Positions 41,982 through 50,139 of a DNA stretch of 64,000 bases are shown here, in pieces. The number at the start of each line of letters is the position of its first letter. The first letter of the stretch is position 1. Location of the stretch: positions 35,382 to 99,381 of the forward strand of contig CALIZI010000021.1 of assembly GCA_938028705.1 (NCBI GenBank), read 5' to 3'. The DNA comes from an uncultured Saprospiraceae bacterium (GTDB lineage: Bacteria > Bacteroidota > Bacteroidia > Chitinophagales > Saprospiraceae). Made by a program: the position numbers and the translations under genes. Under the pieces are notes generated by a model. It was not told the origin of the DNA. It was given only the letters and a program-made list of their open reading frames with translations, and did no database searches.

Positions 41982-43706
41982 TTAAGGAGTTTGTGCGAGT
42001 CGGAAACCTATATTAAAATTAGAGCGTGACGGAAGATAGCCATATTGAGCATCTACTCTACAATTTCTATCAAGATTATTACAGGATCCACCGCGAAGCA
42101 CCATGCAAGGAACTTCATCTAATTTCATGGAGCATTGTCCTTCATACTCAGTATTACACCATTCCCATACATTCCCACTCATATCATATAAATCAAGTTC
42201 ATTCGGAAATTTACTTCCTACGAAATGAGTTTTGTTGTTACTATTGTAGGTATTCCAAGCTACATCGTTTGGATCGTTACTGCCTGCATATTTATATCCT
42301 TTGCTTCCTTGACCGCCTCTTGCAGCAAACTCCCATTCCATTTCACTGGGTAGCCTAAAAGTTCCACTAGTGATAAAATTTAATTTACTAATAAATTTCC
42401 GTATTTCATTCCAGCTTACCTGATTCACAGGACACTGACCACAACTATTGTCCTTGTTACTCGGATTATTTCCCATAATTACTTCCCATATATCCTCTGT
42501 CACTTCATATCTACTGATATAAAAACTATTTATTTCTCTTTTATCATAATTGTTATCTCCATATTTTTTATCATTATTCACTACTTCTACATAAACCATA
42601 TTGCTCATAATTTTATCTACAACTTCTCTTAATTTAGCTTCAGCTTTCATACAATTATCAATCCCCTTTTTCGCTTCTTTTCCCTCCTCCTTTAATTCCA
42701 AAGCTCTCTTGTATTTTATTATTGATAAGTTGTATTTCTTTTCATTAAATAAATCATTAGCTTCACGAACAAACAGTAAATACATAGAGTCTAGCTTCAA
42801 CTTATTGCTTTTTTTTCGTTTACAGTCTTCTATCCACTTATCAATTTTTATACTATCCAAGTGTCGTATTTTCTCATATATACCTATGGCATCGTCATAC
42901 TTCCCTTTAATATATAGCTCATTAGCATTAAGAACATCCCATTCATGTAATACTTGACTTTTCGAAGTTTCAAGACTAATATTATCACTTATATCAGGAT
43001 TTACATATTTTGAGATAAAGATAGAAAGAGTCAATCCAACAATCATCATTAGAAAAAATATAAAAACTTTATCATTCAACTGATTCGAAGGTAATTTTAC
43101 TTTTTCATCTTCTTTTAATATACTTATATCAGTCGGATCAGGAAAAAATTCATCATTTACGGTTACCTTTTCTTCGTCTTCATCTTTACTTACTAAAACC
43201 TTTTCCTTCGTTTCTACTAAATCATCCCAAGCAATATTATTCACTTTTTTAACACGATTTATACTATCTCCTATTCCTTTTGTAATATCCGCATAAGCAT
43301 CTTCTTTGTACTCCCATTTCGTTACAGGATTTCCATTTTCAGGTAAAGCTTGCAGTTCATTTAGTAATGGTATTATTTCCCAATGGCAGGTTCTAAGAAT
43401 AATGGGAATTAAAACAACATTCCCTCGTGCATGACGCTTAAATGCGCTCGTCATTTCATTCTTAAAAGGTTTCGAACTTAAAGCATCAGCACTAATAAGC
43501 AATAAAATAATATCCGCCTCATCTAAATGCTTTTTGATTTCTGCTTTCCATTTTGTTCCGGGCATCATCTCTCCATCGTCCCAAACAGTCAAATTTTCAG
43601 TGTCAATCAAAGGTGCAAGGTGGACACGTAGTCGTGTTAAATGGCTCTTATCCTTTCTGGAATAGGCTATAAATATCTTAATAGGTTGTGGGTCGGTAGC
43701 ATTCAT
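41982..43706 (-). CDS. TIR domain protein with TM segment and C-terminal FGE-sulfatase (SUMF1) domain
   Basis: 574 residues. The TIR domain spans 8-150 (IKIFIAYSRKDKSHLTRL, VWDDGEMMPGTKW, ILLLISADALSSKPFKNEM) with the candidate catalytic Glu84. A charged linker leads to one TM helix at about 209-231 (VFIFFLMMIVGLTLSIFIS). Residues about 250-365 are TPR-like helical repeats (ELYIKGKYDDAIGIYEKI and LFNEKKYNLSIIKYKRALEL). The domain at about 369-574 is an FGE-sulfatase/CLec fold: SFYISRYEVTEDIWEVIMG, FRLPSEMEWEFAARGGQ, LYDMSGNVWEWC, CMVLRGGSCNNLDRNCRV and NIGFRLAQTP. FGE domains in such fusions are usually ligand-binding, not catalytic. The layout suggests a membrane sensor with a cytoplasmic NADase. 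Confidence 0.82.
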   Translation of the reverse strand: MNATDPQPIKIFIAYSRKDKSHLTRLRVHLAPLIDTENLTVWDDGEMMPGTKWKAEIKKHLDEADIILLLISADALSSKPFKNEMTSAFKRHARGNVVLIPIILRTCHWEIIPLLNELQALPENGNPVTKWEYKEDAYADITKGIGDSINRVKKVNNIAWDDLVETKEKVLVSKDEDEEKVTVNDEFFPDPTDISILKEDEKVKLPSNQLNDKVFIFFLMMIVGLTLSIFISKYVNPDISDNISLETSKSQVLHEWDVLNANELYIKGKYDDAIGIYEKIRHLDSIKIDKWIEDCKRKKSNKLKLDSMYLLFVREANDLFNEKKYNLSIIKYKRALELKEEGKEAKKGIDNCMKAEAKLREVVDKIMSNMVYVEVVNNDKKYGDNNYDKREINSFYISRYEVTEDIWEVIMGNNPSNKDNSCGQCPVNQVSWNEIRKFISKLNFITSGTFRLPSEMEWEFAARGGQGSKGYKYAGSNDPNDVAWNTYNSNNKTHFVGSKFPNELDLYDMSGNVWEWCNTEYEGQCSMKLDEVPCMVLRGGSCNNLDRNCRVDAQYGYLPSRSNFNIGFRLAQTP

Positions 43707-43802
43707 CTTGGGTGTAAATATAAGAAAAAATTACAAGTATAAAAACTAATGATATACTATTATTTTTCAGCGTTTAAATTTCTCATGATTGAGGTATTAC
43801 AT

Positions 43803-43843
43803 AAAAAAGCCCTTGCAAATCAACAACTTGCAAGGGCTTTTTT
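43803..43843 (-). terminator. Intrinsic terminator of the 43864 gene
   Basis: The stem agcccttgcaa/ttgcaagggct is perfect, with T-runs on both strands (tttttt at 43838-43843 and, for leftward transcripts, the complement of aaaaaa at 43803). It lies 20 bp past the stop of the leftward gene at 43864. Confidence 0.82.
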
Positions 43844-43863
43844 TATATGAGTAGTATTCGTTA

Positions 43864-44643
43864 TTAATGCCCTACAAATTTCTTATTAGAGGCAGAGGCA
43901 TCTGAGGGTACAGGGACAGAGGTTGGCGTAAGTCGTGGAGTAGTAACGACAGGAATTGCATCTTTTTTACCTGTGAAAGTAGGTTTAGTTGTCGTCTTGA
44001 CAGGCGGTGAAGGCTTGCTTGTGACCACAGTTGGTGGTGGCGTGTAAGCAACCGTTTTTGCCGGTGTATAAGAGGTCGTTGTTGCAGTTGGCATTGTGGT
44101 AGTTGGGTCGGGGATGCCTAAAAAGGTCTCTTCCGAAGCAAAAGTATTGGTAGATGCTTCTTTGACCAATCCACTGGCAGCGGCGGCAATGCTTTCTCCT
44201 CTTTCTCCCTCATTGCTCCATGCGCCGATAGGTCCGCTAGACGTGTGCGCCCTTAGCGGGTCGAGGGTCGGTATGCCCGATGTGGTGCTGATGTCGCAGA
44301 AGTAATTGATGAAGCTAAGTCGTCCGGTATCGTCGTAGAGGACACGCATGAAGATTGCCTGATTTGCCTGTGCATTGAAGCGAACACTATGTCCGTAGAG
44401 TTGGGTGGCGTGTAGCCGTCCGGCAGATTCGTCGCTTAATATCGTGTAGCCTTTAGCAACTAATTCAGCTTGTAATTCGGCGTTAAAATCTTGAATGAGG
44501 TAGTCAATCTGTGTCGCTAATTCAGCACTCAACGGACTTTGTGAGACGATGTAATGACCGCTCATGTCAATAGTTTGTGCATAGCCTTTTTCATGTAAAA
44601 TAAACACAAAAAATAATAAAAACAGTGTTGTGATTTGTCGCAT
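43864..44643 (-). CDS. Secreted protein with Pro/Thr-rich C-terminus, unknown
   Basis: 259 residues. Signal MRQITTLFLLFFVFILHEKGYAQ. Residues 24-150 are a folded part (GHYIVSQSPLSAELATQIDY, QLYGHSVRFNAQANQAIFMR, YDDTGRLSFINYFC). From about 165 on, the sequence is a Pro/Thr/Ser/Val-rich low-complexity tail (TTTMPTATTTSYTP, PPPTVVTSKPSPPVKTTT), probably disordered or O-glycosylated. No T9SS domain is seen. The gene is leftward and ends at a strong terminator, so it does not read into the TIR genes. The function is unknown. Confidence 0.75.
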   Translation of the reverse strand: MRQITTLFLLFFVFILHEKGYAQTIDMSGHYIVSQSPLSAELATQIDYLIQDFNAELQAELVAKGYTILSDESAGRLHATQLYGHSVRFNAQANQAIFMRVLYDDTGRLSFINYFCDISTTSGIPTLDPLRAHTSSGPIGAWSNEGERGESIAAAASGLVKEASTNTFASEETFLGIPDPTTTMPTATTTSYTPAKTVAYTPPPTVVTSKPSPPVKTTTKPTFTGKKDAIPVVTTPRLTPTSVPVPSDASASNKKFVGH

Positions 44644-44670
44644 GAGTTTCCTATATTTTTATTTTTTTCG

Positions 44671-44819
44671 TAATTACTTACCACTAAGTTCACACAGGAA
44701 ACAAAGTCAAATTAACGAAAAAGAAAACTAAGGTTTTTGTGAAAATCCCTTATAGTTTCTTGTGTTCTTCTGCGTTAATTCGACTTTCGTGTGCTTAGTG
44801 AACTTAGTGGTAAGCAATT
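44671..44819. repeat. Imperfect palindrome with the TTACCACTAAGTTCAC word
   Basis: aattacttaccactaagttc and gaacttagtggtaagcaatt pair, followed by imperfect inner arms (aaattaacg/cgttaattcg). It covers the promoter side of the secreted-protein gene. No gene is seen. Confidence 0.7.
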
Positions 44820-45199
44820 GATTTCAAAAATATGTTAAAAAGTATTGTTTAAAAACCTTGCAGTCAGTGTGTTTTTAATTCTACTATTTATGTATCGGAG
44901 GCATCTCATTGAACAAATCATTATAATACGAAAATTGTACCATTTTTATGATACAAATGGCTTTAATAGGTTGATTATCAAACAATTAAATTTTTAATAT
45001 TTGTAAAAAAATCGTAATGTGTAGTAAAAAAATAACAGGTAGGATAGTTGATGGTATAGATGTGAAATATAAAAGAATACAATATGTAAATTTTCATTTT
45101 TTTAAAATAAAATTATTTAAATATTATATTAAAAAAAATAAAAACTATGTCCTATCGACACTTTTACATTTTACATTTAGTGTTTTACATTTTACATTT
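44820..45199. other. AT-rich spacer with the TTTACATTTTACATT word
   Basis: Between divergently placed palindromes and the GNAT stop. The end (45148-45198, cctatcgacacttttacatt...) repeats the word seen at 29861 and 52390. Short open frames here are AT-rich and have no recognisable content. Confidence 0.55.
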
Positions 45200-45631
45200 T
45201 CAAAGTTCCTTTTCCATTTTATAATGTTTAATACCAACTTCTTTAAAGGCACGTCCTTTCTTTTTATATTTTAATTTTAGGTAAAACGGAACGGCGGTAT
45301 CACGTGCATGTAAGGTCATTTTTGTAAAGCCTTTTTCTTTGGCAATGCGTTCGCTATCTGCCACCATAAATTGTCCGATACCTTTGCCTTGACAATCCTC
45401 ATGAACAGCCACCTGCCGCATTTTTATATCATTATTTTCTTGTGGAGCGAGTATCAGACAACCAATAAGTTCGTGCTTATCGGTGTAGCAAGCAAGATGA
45501 AACATATCGTGTTCTGCAGCCAAATATTCAGGTGTAAACGCCAATCCGAGCGGCTTTCTGAGAATATCATCCCGCAATTTGACGACCTCATCATAAGCAG
45601 GCGTTCCGAAATCTATCAGTAGTGTAAACAT
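45200..45631 (-). CDS. GNAT family N-acetyltransferase
   Basis: 143 residues. The acetyl-CoA motif is RQVAVHEDCQGKGIGQFMV (Q.GxG/A), followed by AKEKGFTKMTLHARDTAVPFYLKLKYKKKG, the GNAT C-terminal fold. The start (FGTPAYDEVVKLRDDILRKP) matches the ElaA-like branch. The substrate is unknown; ElaA-type enzymes acetylate small molecules or proteins. It is a single gene flanked on both sides by word-repeat DNA. Confidence 0.85.
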   Translation of the reverse strand: MFTLLIDFGTPAYDEVVKLRDDILRKPLGLAFTPEYLAAEHDMFHLACYTDKHELIGCLILAPQENNDIKMRQVAVHEDCQGKGIGQFMVADSERIAKEKGFTKMTLHARDTAVPFYLKLKYKKKGRAFKEVGIKHYKMEKEL

Positions 45632-45890
45632 ATTTTAAGTATCAAGTAGTGAGTAGTGAGTTACGAGTATCGAGTTAGGAGTAGTGAGTTTAAATAATTG
45701 ATAATCAGTATTTTAACTCAATGAATTCATTAACCGTTCACCATTAATCATTAACCATTAAAAAAAATTGTAAGTATCGAGTTACGAGTATCGAGTTTAA
45801 GTTGCAAATACCTGACAATCAGTATTTTAACTCAATACATTCATTAACCATTAACCGTTAATCATTAACCATTAAAAAAAAGTGGCTTTA
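45632..45890. repeat. Two tandem copies of a ~115-bp word-repeat unit
   Basis: Each copy runs gagttacgagtatcgagtt, tgataatcagtattttaact and cattaaccattaaccg in the same order (about 45656-45770 and 45776-45888), with sequence differences. The low-complexity words (ACGAGTATCGAG, TTAACCATTAACC) also look like the arms of palindromes elsewhere. No gene. Confidence 0.7.
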
Positions 45891-45944
45891 TACAATTCAA
45901 AAAAAGTGTCCGAAAAATACAAAGAATCATATTGATATTCCGCA

Positions 45945-46102
45945 TAATTTTGTAATCGAAATATTCATCCATTATTTATAAAACACTTTAGAACGCAATA
46001 ACATTATGAAACACACTATCAAAGTTGTCCTGTAAGTCCAAAAAACAAAAACAATATATCCATTAACTCACAGGAGGATTCGTCCTCCTGCAAAAAAAAG
46101 GC
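45945..46102 (+). promoter_or_regulatory. Leader with -7 box, nine-codon frame and UUCG hairpin
   Basis: TAATTTTG at 45945-45952 fits a -7 box. A nine-codon frame (MKHTIKVVL, 46006-46035) follows, then a perfect hairpin caggagga-ttcg-tcctcctg at 46071-46090, with a UUCG tetraloop, whose 5' arm contains AGGAGG. It could hide or expose a ribosome-binding sequence, but Bacteroidota rarely use Shine-Dalgarno sites. Confidence 0.4.
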
Positions 46103-46156
46103 ATGAGGATACCAAAAATATTTTTAAGGAACTATCTCAAAAGGTTACATCATACA

Positions 46157-46720
46157 ATGATTGATATAAATCTCGAAAGCATCAGCATCTATACTGATGC
46201 GGAGACTTTTTTGAGGGAGATGTTCAATCCGAGAAGTGTCTTTTATGCTTTAGCCATAGCATGGGATTATGGTGGGAAGGCACATACAATTCACGGTAAT
46301 CTCCCTTTGCGGCTCTCTTACAACGATACCCGTCGTTATCAGGGAGAGGCTTTGAAGTTATTTAGTGGTCAGGATATACATGGAGGATTAAATTTATGTA
46401 TATTTGCATATAGCTATGAACACGATAGTCGGCAACATAAAAGTTTCCTGCAAAAACTTGACTCGGCTGTTCAACAAATTTTTGCTGCCAATAACGAAGC
46501 ATCAACCTATCGTTTGTCAGAAAATTTGAACAATTATCAAACGCAGACTTCCGAAAATATCAAACATCAGGTCGCAACATTTTTAGAGGAAGAAGGTGTC
46601 AATGCGACCAATATTTTTGAGGGTCTGATAGATATTGAAAACATAGCACCGAACAAAAATTTATCAACTATTAATCATTACAGAAAAACGGGTGGATTCA
46701 GTTTGTCAATTGCAACCTGA
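46157..46720 (+). CDS. Unknown protein downstream of a structured leader
   Basis: 187 residues from the ATG at 46157 (MIDINLESISIYTDAETF). The in-frame ATG at 46103 would add an 18-residue basic N-terminus (MRIPKIFLRNYLKRLHHT), and I cannot decide between them. No signal peptide or membrane segment. Mixed alpha/beta with a Tyr- and Asp-rich centre (YNDTRRYQGEALKLFSGQDI) and a helical C-terminus (HQVATFLEEEGVNATNIFEG). Not recognised. Confidence 0.65.
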   Translation: MIDINLESISIYTDAETFLREMFNPRSVFYALAIAWDYGGKAHTIHGNLPLRLSYNDTRRYQGEALKLFSGQDIHGGLNLCIFAYSYEHDSRQHKSFLQKLDSAVQQIFAANNEASTYRLSENLNNYQTQTSENIKHQVATFLEEEGVNATNIFEGLIDIENIAPNKNLSTINHYRKTGGFSLSIAT

Positions 46721-46854
46721 TATATTGTTTTATGTTTTTATTGCTGAATTGTTGTATGGTTATATTGCTACATGGTTTTATTTATCAATAGTATAACAAA
46801 CAACAATATAACAGTAAAGCAATACAACAATAAAGCAATGAAACAATACAATTC
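46721..46854. repeat. Imperfect palindrome with the CAATACAACAATAAAGCAAT word
   Basis: attgttttatgtttttattg pairs with its near complement caatgaaacaatacaattc, and gaattgttgtatggttat with ataacaaacaacaatat. It fills the whole space between two rightward genes. Confidence 0.7.
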
Positions 46855-46868
46855 ACCCGATACACAAT

Positions 46869-48092
46869 ATGAAGAACCCAACTGCCATATCCTGCGCTCA
46901 CGGGCGTATCCAACGTATTTTACTGGCTTTTCCGAAGTATAGTAAAAACAAAAAACATCTGAAAGCATTGCTGGCAGATTTGGGGAGAAAACTGCCACAT
47001 TATACCAAAATTGAGATTTTGGTGTATAATAATGATGCCACAAAAGAAGCCGTAGAAAGCACCTTGAAAAATGAAATGATTGACTACTTTTTTTATGATG
47101 ACCATAAAGATGACCACGAAAAATTAGCCCGATTACGCGATACACAAAGATGTTGCATCATCAAAAATCCGCATTATCACAATTTTTCAATTTGGGTGCA
47201 AGACCCCTTCCTCGTTGTATCGGATGAAGAATATGGAGGCAGCGGATTGGTGCTTGTGGAGCCGCGTAAAGATGTGCCGGGAACGAATGATGATGAAATT
47301 GCCAATCATTTTGAACAGTTGAAAATTTATCGCTCTCAAAACGCACCGCTTTCGTTTCATGGTGGCAATACACTGGTGGGTGATGATTTCATTCTGGTCG
47401 GTGCCAAACACTATAATGCCACCAAAAAAATACTTGCCGACCACTCGGAAAAAATGCACAGATGCGATGAACTTGACCGGATGACGAGGAAGCATTTTGC
47501 CGATTATCTGGGCAAAGAGATGAAGATTATTCCGGTGGGAAATGCACAGTTTCGTCAGTGTATTTTGGACTATACACAGGAGTGGGAAGATACGCAACAG
47601 AAAGAACCTTTTGCACATATTGACCTCTATATCTCGCTGGCAGGCAGGAACAAAAACGGGCAGTACCAACTCGTAATAGGCGAACCCGTAACTACTATGC
47701 CCGAAGGCGAGGCAGCCGTTGAATCCCTCAAAGAACTCCTTGACCCCGTAGTGGAAAAGTTGGCTTTGGAAGGCTTTAAAATCATCAGAAACCCTATGCC
47801 ACTGACCGCCTCACGCGCAGGTAGCAGCAATGAATATTATTGTTTTTATAATAATGCACTCGTAGAAATAGACGGTAACAGCAAGCGGGTGTGGCTACCT
47901 ACTTTCGGACATTGGCACTGGAAGAAAAACCTGAGAAAATACGACATCGCCAACCGCGAAATATGGCACGACTTGGGCTTTGAAGTGACCGAACTGATGA
48001 GTTTTCACCCCTTTGTCAGACAAAAAGCAGGAGTACGGTGCGTGACCAAATACATGGGCAGATTCAGTGTGTATGATAGTGTTCATGGGTAG
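46869..48092 (+). CDS. Pentein-fold guanidino-group hydrolase (agmatine deiminase/PAD-like)
   Basis: 407 residues. The pentein signatures are present in order: NFSIWVQDPFLVV (Asp pair), LSFHGGNTLVGDDF (GGN), FAHIDLYISL (His-Asp) and the catalytic cysteine in AGVRCVTKYMGR (Cys391). This is the guanidine-modifying superfamily, which includes agmatine deiminase, arginine deiminase and peptidyl-arginine deiminase. The WVQD motif replaces the WARD of agmatine deiminase, so the substrate may differ. It is probably cytoplasmic, as no signal peptide is seen. The next gene is not related. Confidence 0.8.
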   Translation: MKNPTAISCAHGRIQRILLAFPKYSKNKKHLKALLADLGRKLPHYTKIEILVYNNDATKEAVESTLKNEMIDYFFYDDHKDDHEKLARLRDTQRCCIIKNPHYHNFSIWVQDPFLVVSDEEYGGSGLVLVEPRKDVPGTNDDEIANHFEQLKIYRSQNAPLSFHGGNTLVGDDFILVGAKHYNATKKILADHSEKMHRCDELDRMTRKHFADYLGKEMKIIPVGNAQFRQCILDYTQEWEDTQQKEPFAHIDLYISLAGRNKNGQYQLVIGEPVTTMPEGEAAVESLKELLDPVVEKLALEGFKIIRNPMPLTASRAGSSNEYYCFYNNALVEIDGNSKRVWLPTFGHWHWKKNLRKYDIANREIWHDLGFEVTELMSFHPFVRQKAGVRCVTKYMGRFSVYDSVHG

Positions 48093-48395
48093 TTAATCTG
48101 AAAATCGGCAAGTCAATCAAGTCATTAACAACAAGAAAACACCGATGAATTAACATTATTTTTTATTTATTTTTAATTTTTTTATAAAATATTTTTTTTA
48201 ATAAATTAAAAAAGTAATTTTAACTAACAAAAAACGCTCTTTTACCACACATTTAAAATAAAATTATACAACATATTGCATACTTTAAATTCCATTATTG
48301 TTATGAGTACTAATGAAGCATTAATGCCTAAATGACATGACTGTTGAACCTTAAAAAATCATCAATCAATCTATTAACTATTAAATTCGGAAATT
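48093..48395. other. AT-rich spacer, nothing recognised
   Basis: About 300 bp between two rightward genes. Very AT-rich from 48150. I see no hairpin or promoter that I trust, although it should hold the promoter of the 48396 gene. Confidence 0.5.
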
Positions 48396-48800
48396 ATGAG
48401 CAAAAAAATTGATGAAGTCAAAGTTATGCTTGACGATAATAATGAAAATGTTGTCTTGATAGACGGCGATGAAAGTCATACCTACGACCTGACCGGAAAT
48501 ACCGTAGGCATCAAAGTGCAAGGCAAGCACCTGACTATTGGAGAGCCACTTCCCGTCACCTCCGATGAAGTCAAATTTAAAGTAACGGACAATATGAACC
48601 TGAGCTTGGAGAGTTTCACTTTCCCCGGCGATTACGAAGAACACGCCCTTGTCATAGGCATCGACGACCTACGTACCGGACGCACCATCAGTGCCTTCTC
48701 CATAGATGACCGTACGATTAATGTCCACAGAGAAAATGGTTATTTAGTCATCGGTACAGGAGAAATTGACGATGACGATACCGATACTGAAATGATGTAA
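48396..48800 (+). CDS. Small acidic protein, unknown
   Basis: 134 residues, strongly acidic (ends GEIDDDDTDTEMM). No signal peptide. It is mostly beta (ENVVLIDGDESHTYDL, GIKVQGKHLTIGEPLP, RENGYLVIGTG). The gene has its own terminator. Not recognised; it might be a small beta-sandwich of the type found in Bacteroidota carriers or pilus-like repeats, but that is a guess. Confidence 0.65.
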   Translation: MSKKIDEVKVMLDDNNENVVLIDGDESHTYDLTGNTVGIKVQGKHLTIGEPLPVTSDEVKFKVTDNMNLSLESFTFPGDYEEHALVIGIDDLRTGRTISAFSIDDRTINVHRENGYLVIGTGEIDDDDTDTEMM

Positions 48801-48899
48801 TCGAAAAAGATTAAACAAAAAAGTCAGCAATCAGACCACACCATATTGGCAGCTGATTCCTGACCTATAAAGATTAAGTTAGTAGTATAATTTGGGTTA

Positions 48900-48936
48900 G
48901 GGTAGCCGCAACTTAGGTTGTGCGTTACCCTTTTTT
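48900..48936 (+). terminator. Intrinsic terminator of the 48396 gene
   Basis: gggtagccgcaac/gttgtgcgttaccc with a four-base loop is followed by TTTTTT. It lies about 100 bp past the stop. Confidence 0.75.
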
Positions 48937-48940
48937 GTAT

Positions 48941-49040
48941 TGGAGTGTTGTGGTGTGGTAGTGTTGGAGTGTTGTAGTTCGCGCTACAAAAGAACTACAA
49001 CACCACAACACTAACGCACTACAACACTACCACACTATCA
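48941..49040. repeat. Imperfect palindrome ending in the SUI1 stop codon
   Basis: tggagtgttgtggtgtggta and gtgttgtagttc pair with gaactacaacaccacaacac and ctaccacactatcatcc. Its right end is the stop codon of the leftward SUI1 gene, as seen at pth and moaC. Confidence 0.75.
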
Positions 49041-49373
49041 TCCTCCCGCTTTTTTGGCTTTGTAGCCTGCTGCGAGCAGGATGTCCATGACTTTTTCGCG
49101 TTGATTGCCTTGAATGATGACTTCGCCGTCTTTGACTGAACCGCCTACACCACATTTGCTTTTGAGCAATTTGCCCAAATCCTTCAAAGCCGCTTCCGAA
49201 CCTATAAATCCGGTCACTAAAGTCACCTCTTTTCCGCGTCGTTTCTTACGGTCAATCCATACCTTTAGCGATTGCTTCTCCGGTGGAAAAGTCGTCATTT
49301 CCCGTTCTTCCTCTTCAAACCTGAAATCAGGGTCAGTGGAATAAAAATTTAATTTCTTACGCTTTTTTGCCAT
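49038..49373 (-). CDS. yciH: SUI1/YciH family translation factor
   Basis: 111 residues from the ATG at 49373; an in-frame ATG at 49433 would translate the word-repeat DNA. The eIF1/SUI1 core is RKKRRGKEVTLVTGF...LGKLLKSKCGVGGSVKDGEV and IIQGNQREKVMDILLAAGYK. In bacteria YciH affects start-codon choice and initiation fidelity. The protein is basic at its N-terminus (MAKKRKKLNF). Both ends of the gene are enclosed by palindromes of the GTTGTGG word family. Confidence 0.9.
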   Translation of the reverse strand: MAKKRKKLNFYSTDPDFRFEEEEREMTTFPPEKQSLKVWIDRKKRRGKEVTLVTGFIGSEAALKDLGKLLKSKCGVGGSVKDGEVIIQGNQREKVMDILLAAGYKAKKAGG

Positions 49374-49380
49374 GAGTAAT

Positions 49381-49475
49381 GACGTGTTGTGGTGTTGTGG
49401 TGTGGAAGTGTTGTGGTGTTGTATAATTTTCACGAATAAAGAACTACAACACTACCGCACTACAATACCACAACA
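49381..49475. repeat. Imperfect palindrome with the GTTGTGGTGTTGTGG word
   Basis: gacgtgttgtggtgttgtgg pairs with caataccacaacaca. It lies between the SUI1 start and the lipoprotein stop and resembles 48941-49040, so the SUI1 gene is bracketed by similar palindromes. Confidence 0.7.
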
Positions 49476-49480
49476 CATTC

Positions 49481-50008
49481 TTAATTAAAAAGTCCGTTAG
49501 ATTCGAGAGTAGGAGTAAGGCGATATTCCAGATGATTATCGTCGTTGGTGTTTTCTATCCACCACAACTGACGTTCTTGCAGGCGGGTCAGGTTCCAAAT
49601 AACACTGTCTCCCGTAGGTGGGTAAGGTTCGTCGAAAGTGAGCAGTAGTTGTTCTTTCTCATTTTGAAACTCCCATGAGCCGTCGTACTGTACCAGATTG
49701 TCCAGTGTATCTATGGCTTCATTGAAATGTATCCAAGTCGCAAAACGCCCTTCTTTGTCAAAACCAATGCTGCTCAGGCTATAATCAATCGTAATTTCGT
49801 TTTCGCTGTCCACCACTTTTCCCGTAGTCACATCCAGTCCGTTTCTTAGCACCAGTTCGTATTGCCAACTATTGACCACACGCGCCTTCTTGGTACGTAC
49901 CGGAAAAATATAAGGATTACATTCGTATTTCTTGCAGCCCGAAAACATCCCTATACTAAGTAAGCCTATCATTAAAATTAGCGGATAACGTAGATTTATA
50001 TTCTTCAT
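49481..50008 (-). CDS. Predicted lipoprotein, unknown (lipocalin-like size)
   Basis: 175 residues. Signal MKNINLRYPLILMIGLLSIGMFSGC, with lipid Cys25. The mature part (ARVVNSWQYELVLRNG, EITIDYSLSSIGFDKEGRFA, YDGSWEFQNEKEQLLLTF, VIWNLTRLQERQLWWI) alternates strands like a lipocalin-type barrel seen in many Bacteroidota lipoproteins. No name can be given. It lies beside SUI1 in the same direction, separated by a palindrome. Confidence 0.75.
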   Translation of the reverse strand: MKNINLRYPLILMIGLLSIGMFSGCKKYECNPYIFPVRTKKARVVNSWQYELVLRNGLDVTTGKVVDSENEITIDYSLSSIGFDKEGRFATWIHFNEAIDTLDNLVQYDGSWEFQNEKEQLLLTFDEPYPPTGDSVIWNLTRLQERQLWWIENTNDDNHLEYRLTPTLESNGLFN

Positions 50009-50139
50009 TTATGTAGTGATTGGTAATAGTGATTAGTGTTTAACTGAATAATATACTGAAAATCAACATATTACTCCCCACACCAATCGTTCATTTAATA
50101 TTTTTTGCAAAAATAGCAATTTCAACACCAACTATTCAA

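Noticed and set aside
41982..43706. A full diversity-generating retroelement
   Set aside because: No reverse transcriptase or template repeat is visible in the window, so only the target-like C-terminus is reported as a lead.
35411..43706. An integrative element with att sites at tRNA-Arg
   Set aside because: No integrase gene and no repeat of the tRNA 3' end were found in the island.
45017..45274. An 85-codon plus-strand frame near the GNAT gene
   Set aside because: It is AT-rich, Lys/Phe/Asn-rich, runs through word-repeat DNA and overlaps the GNAT gene.
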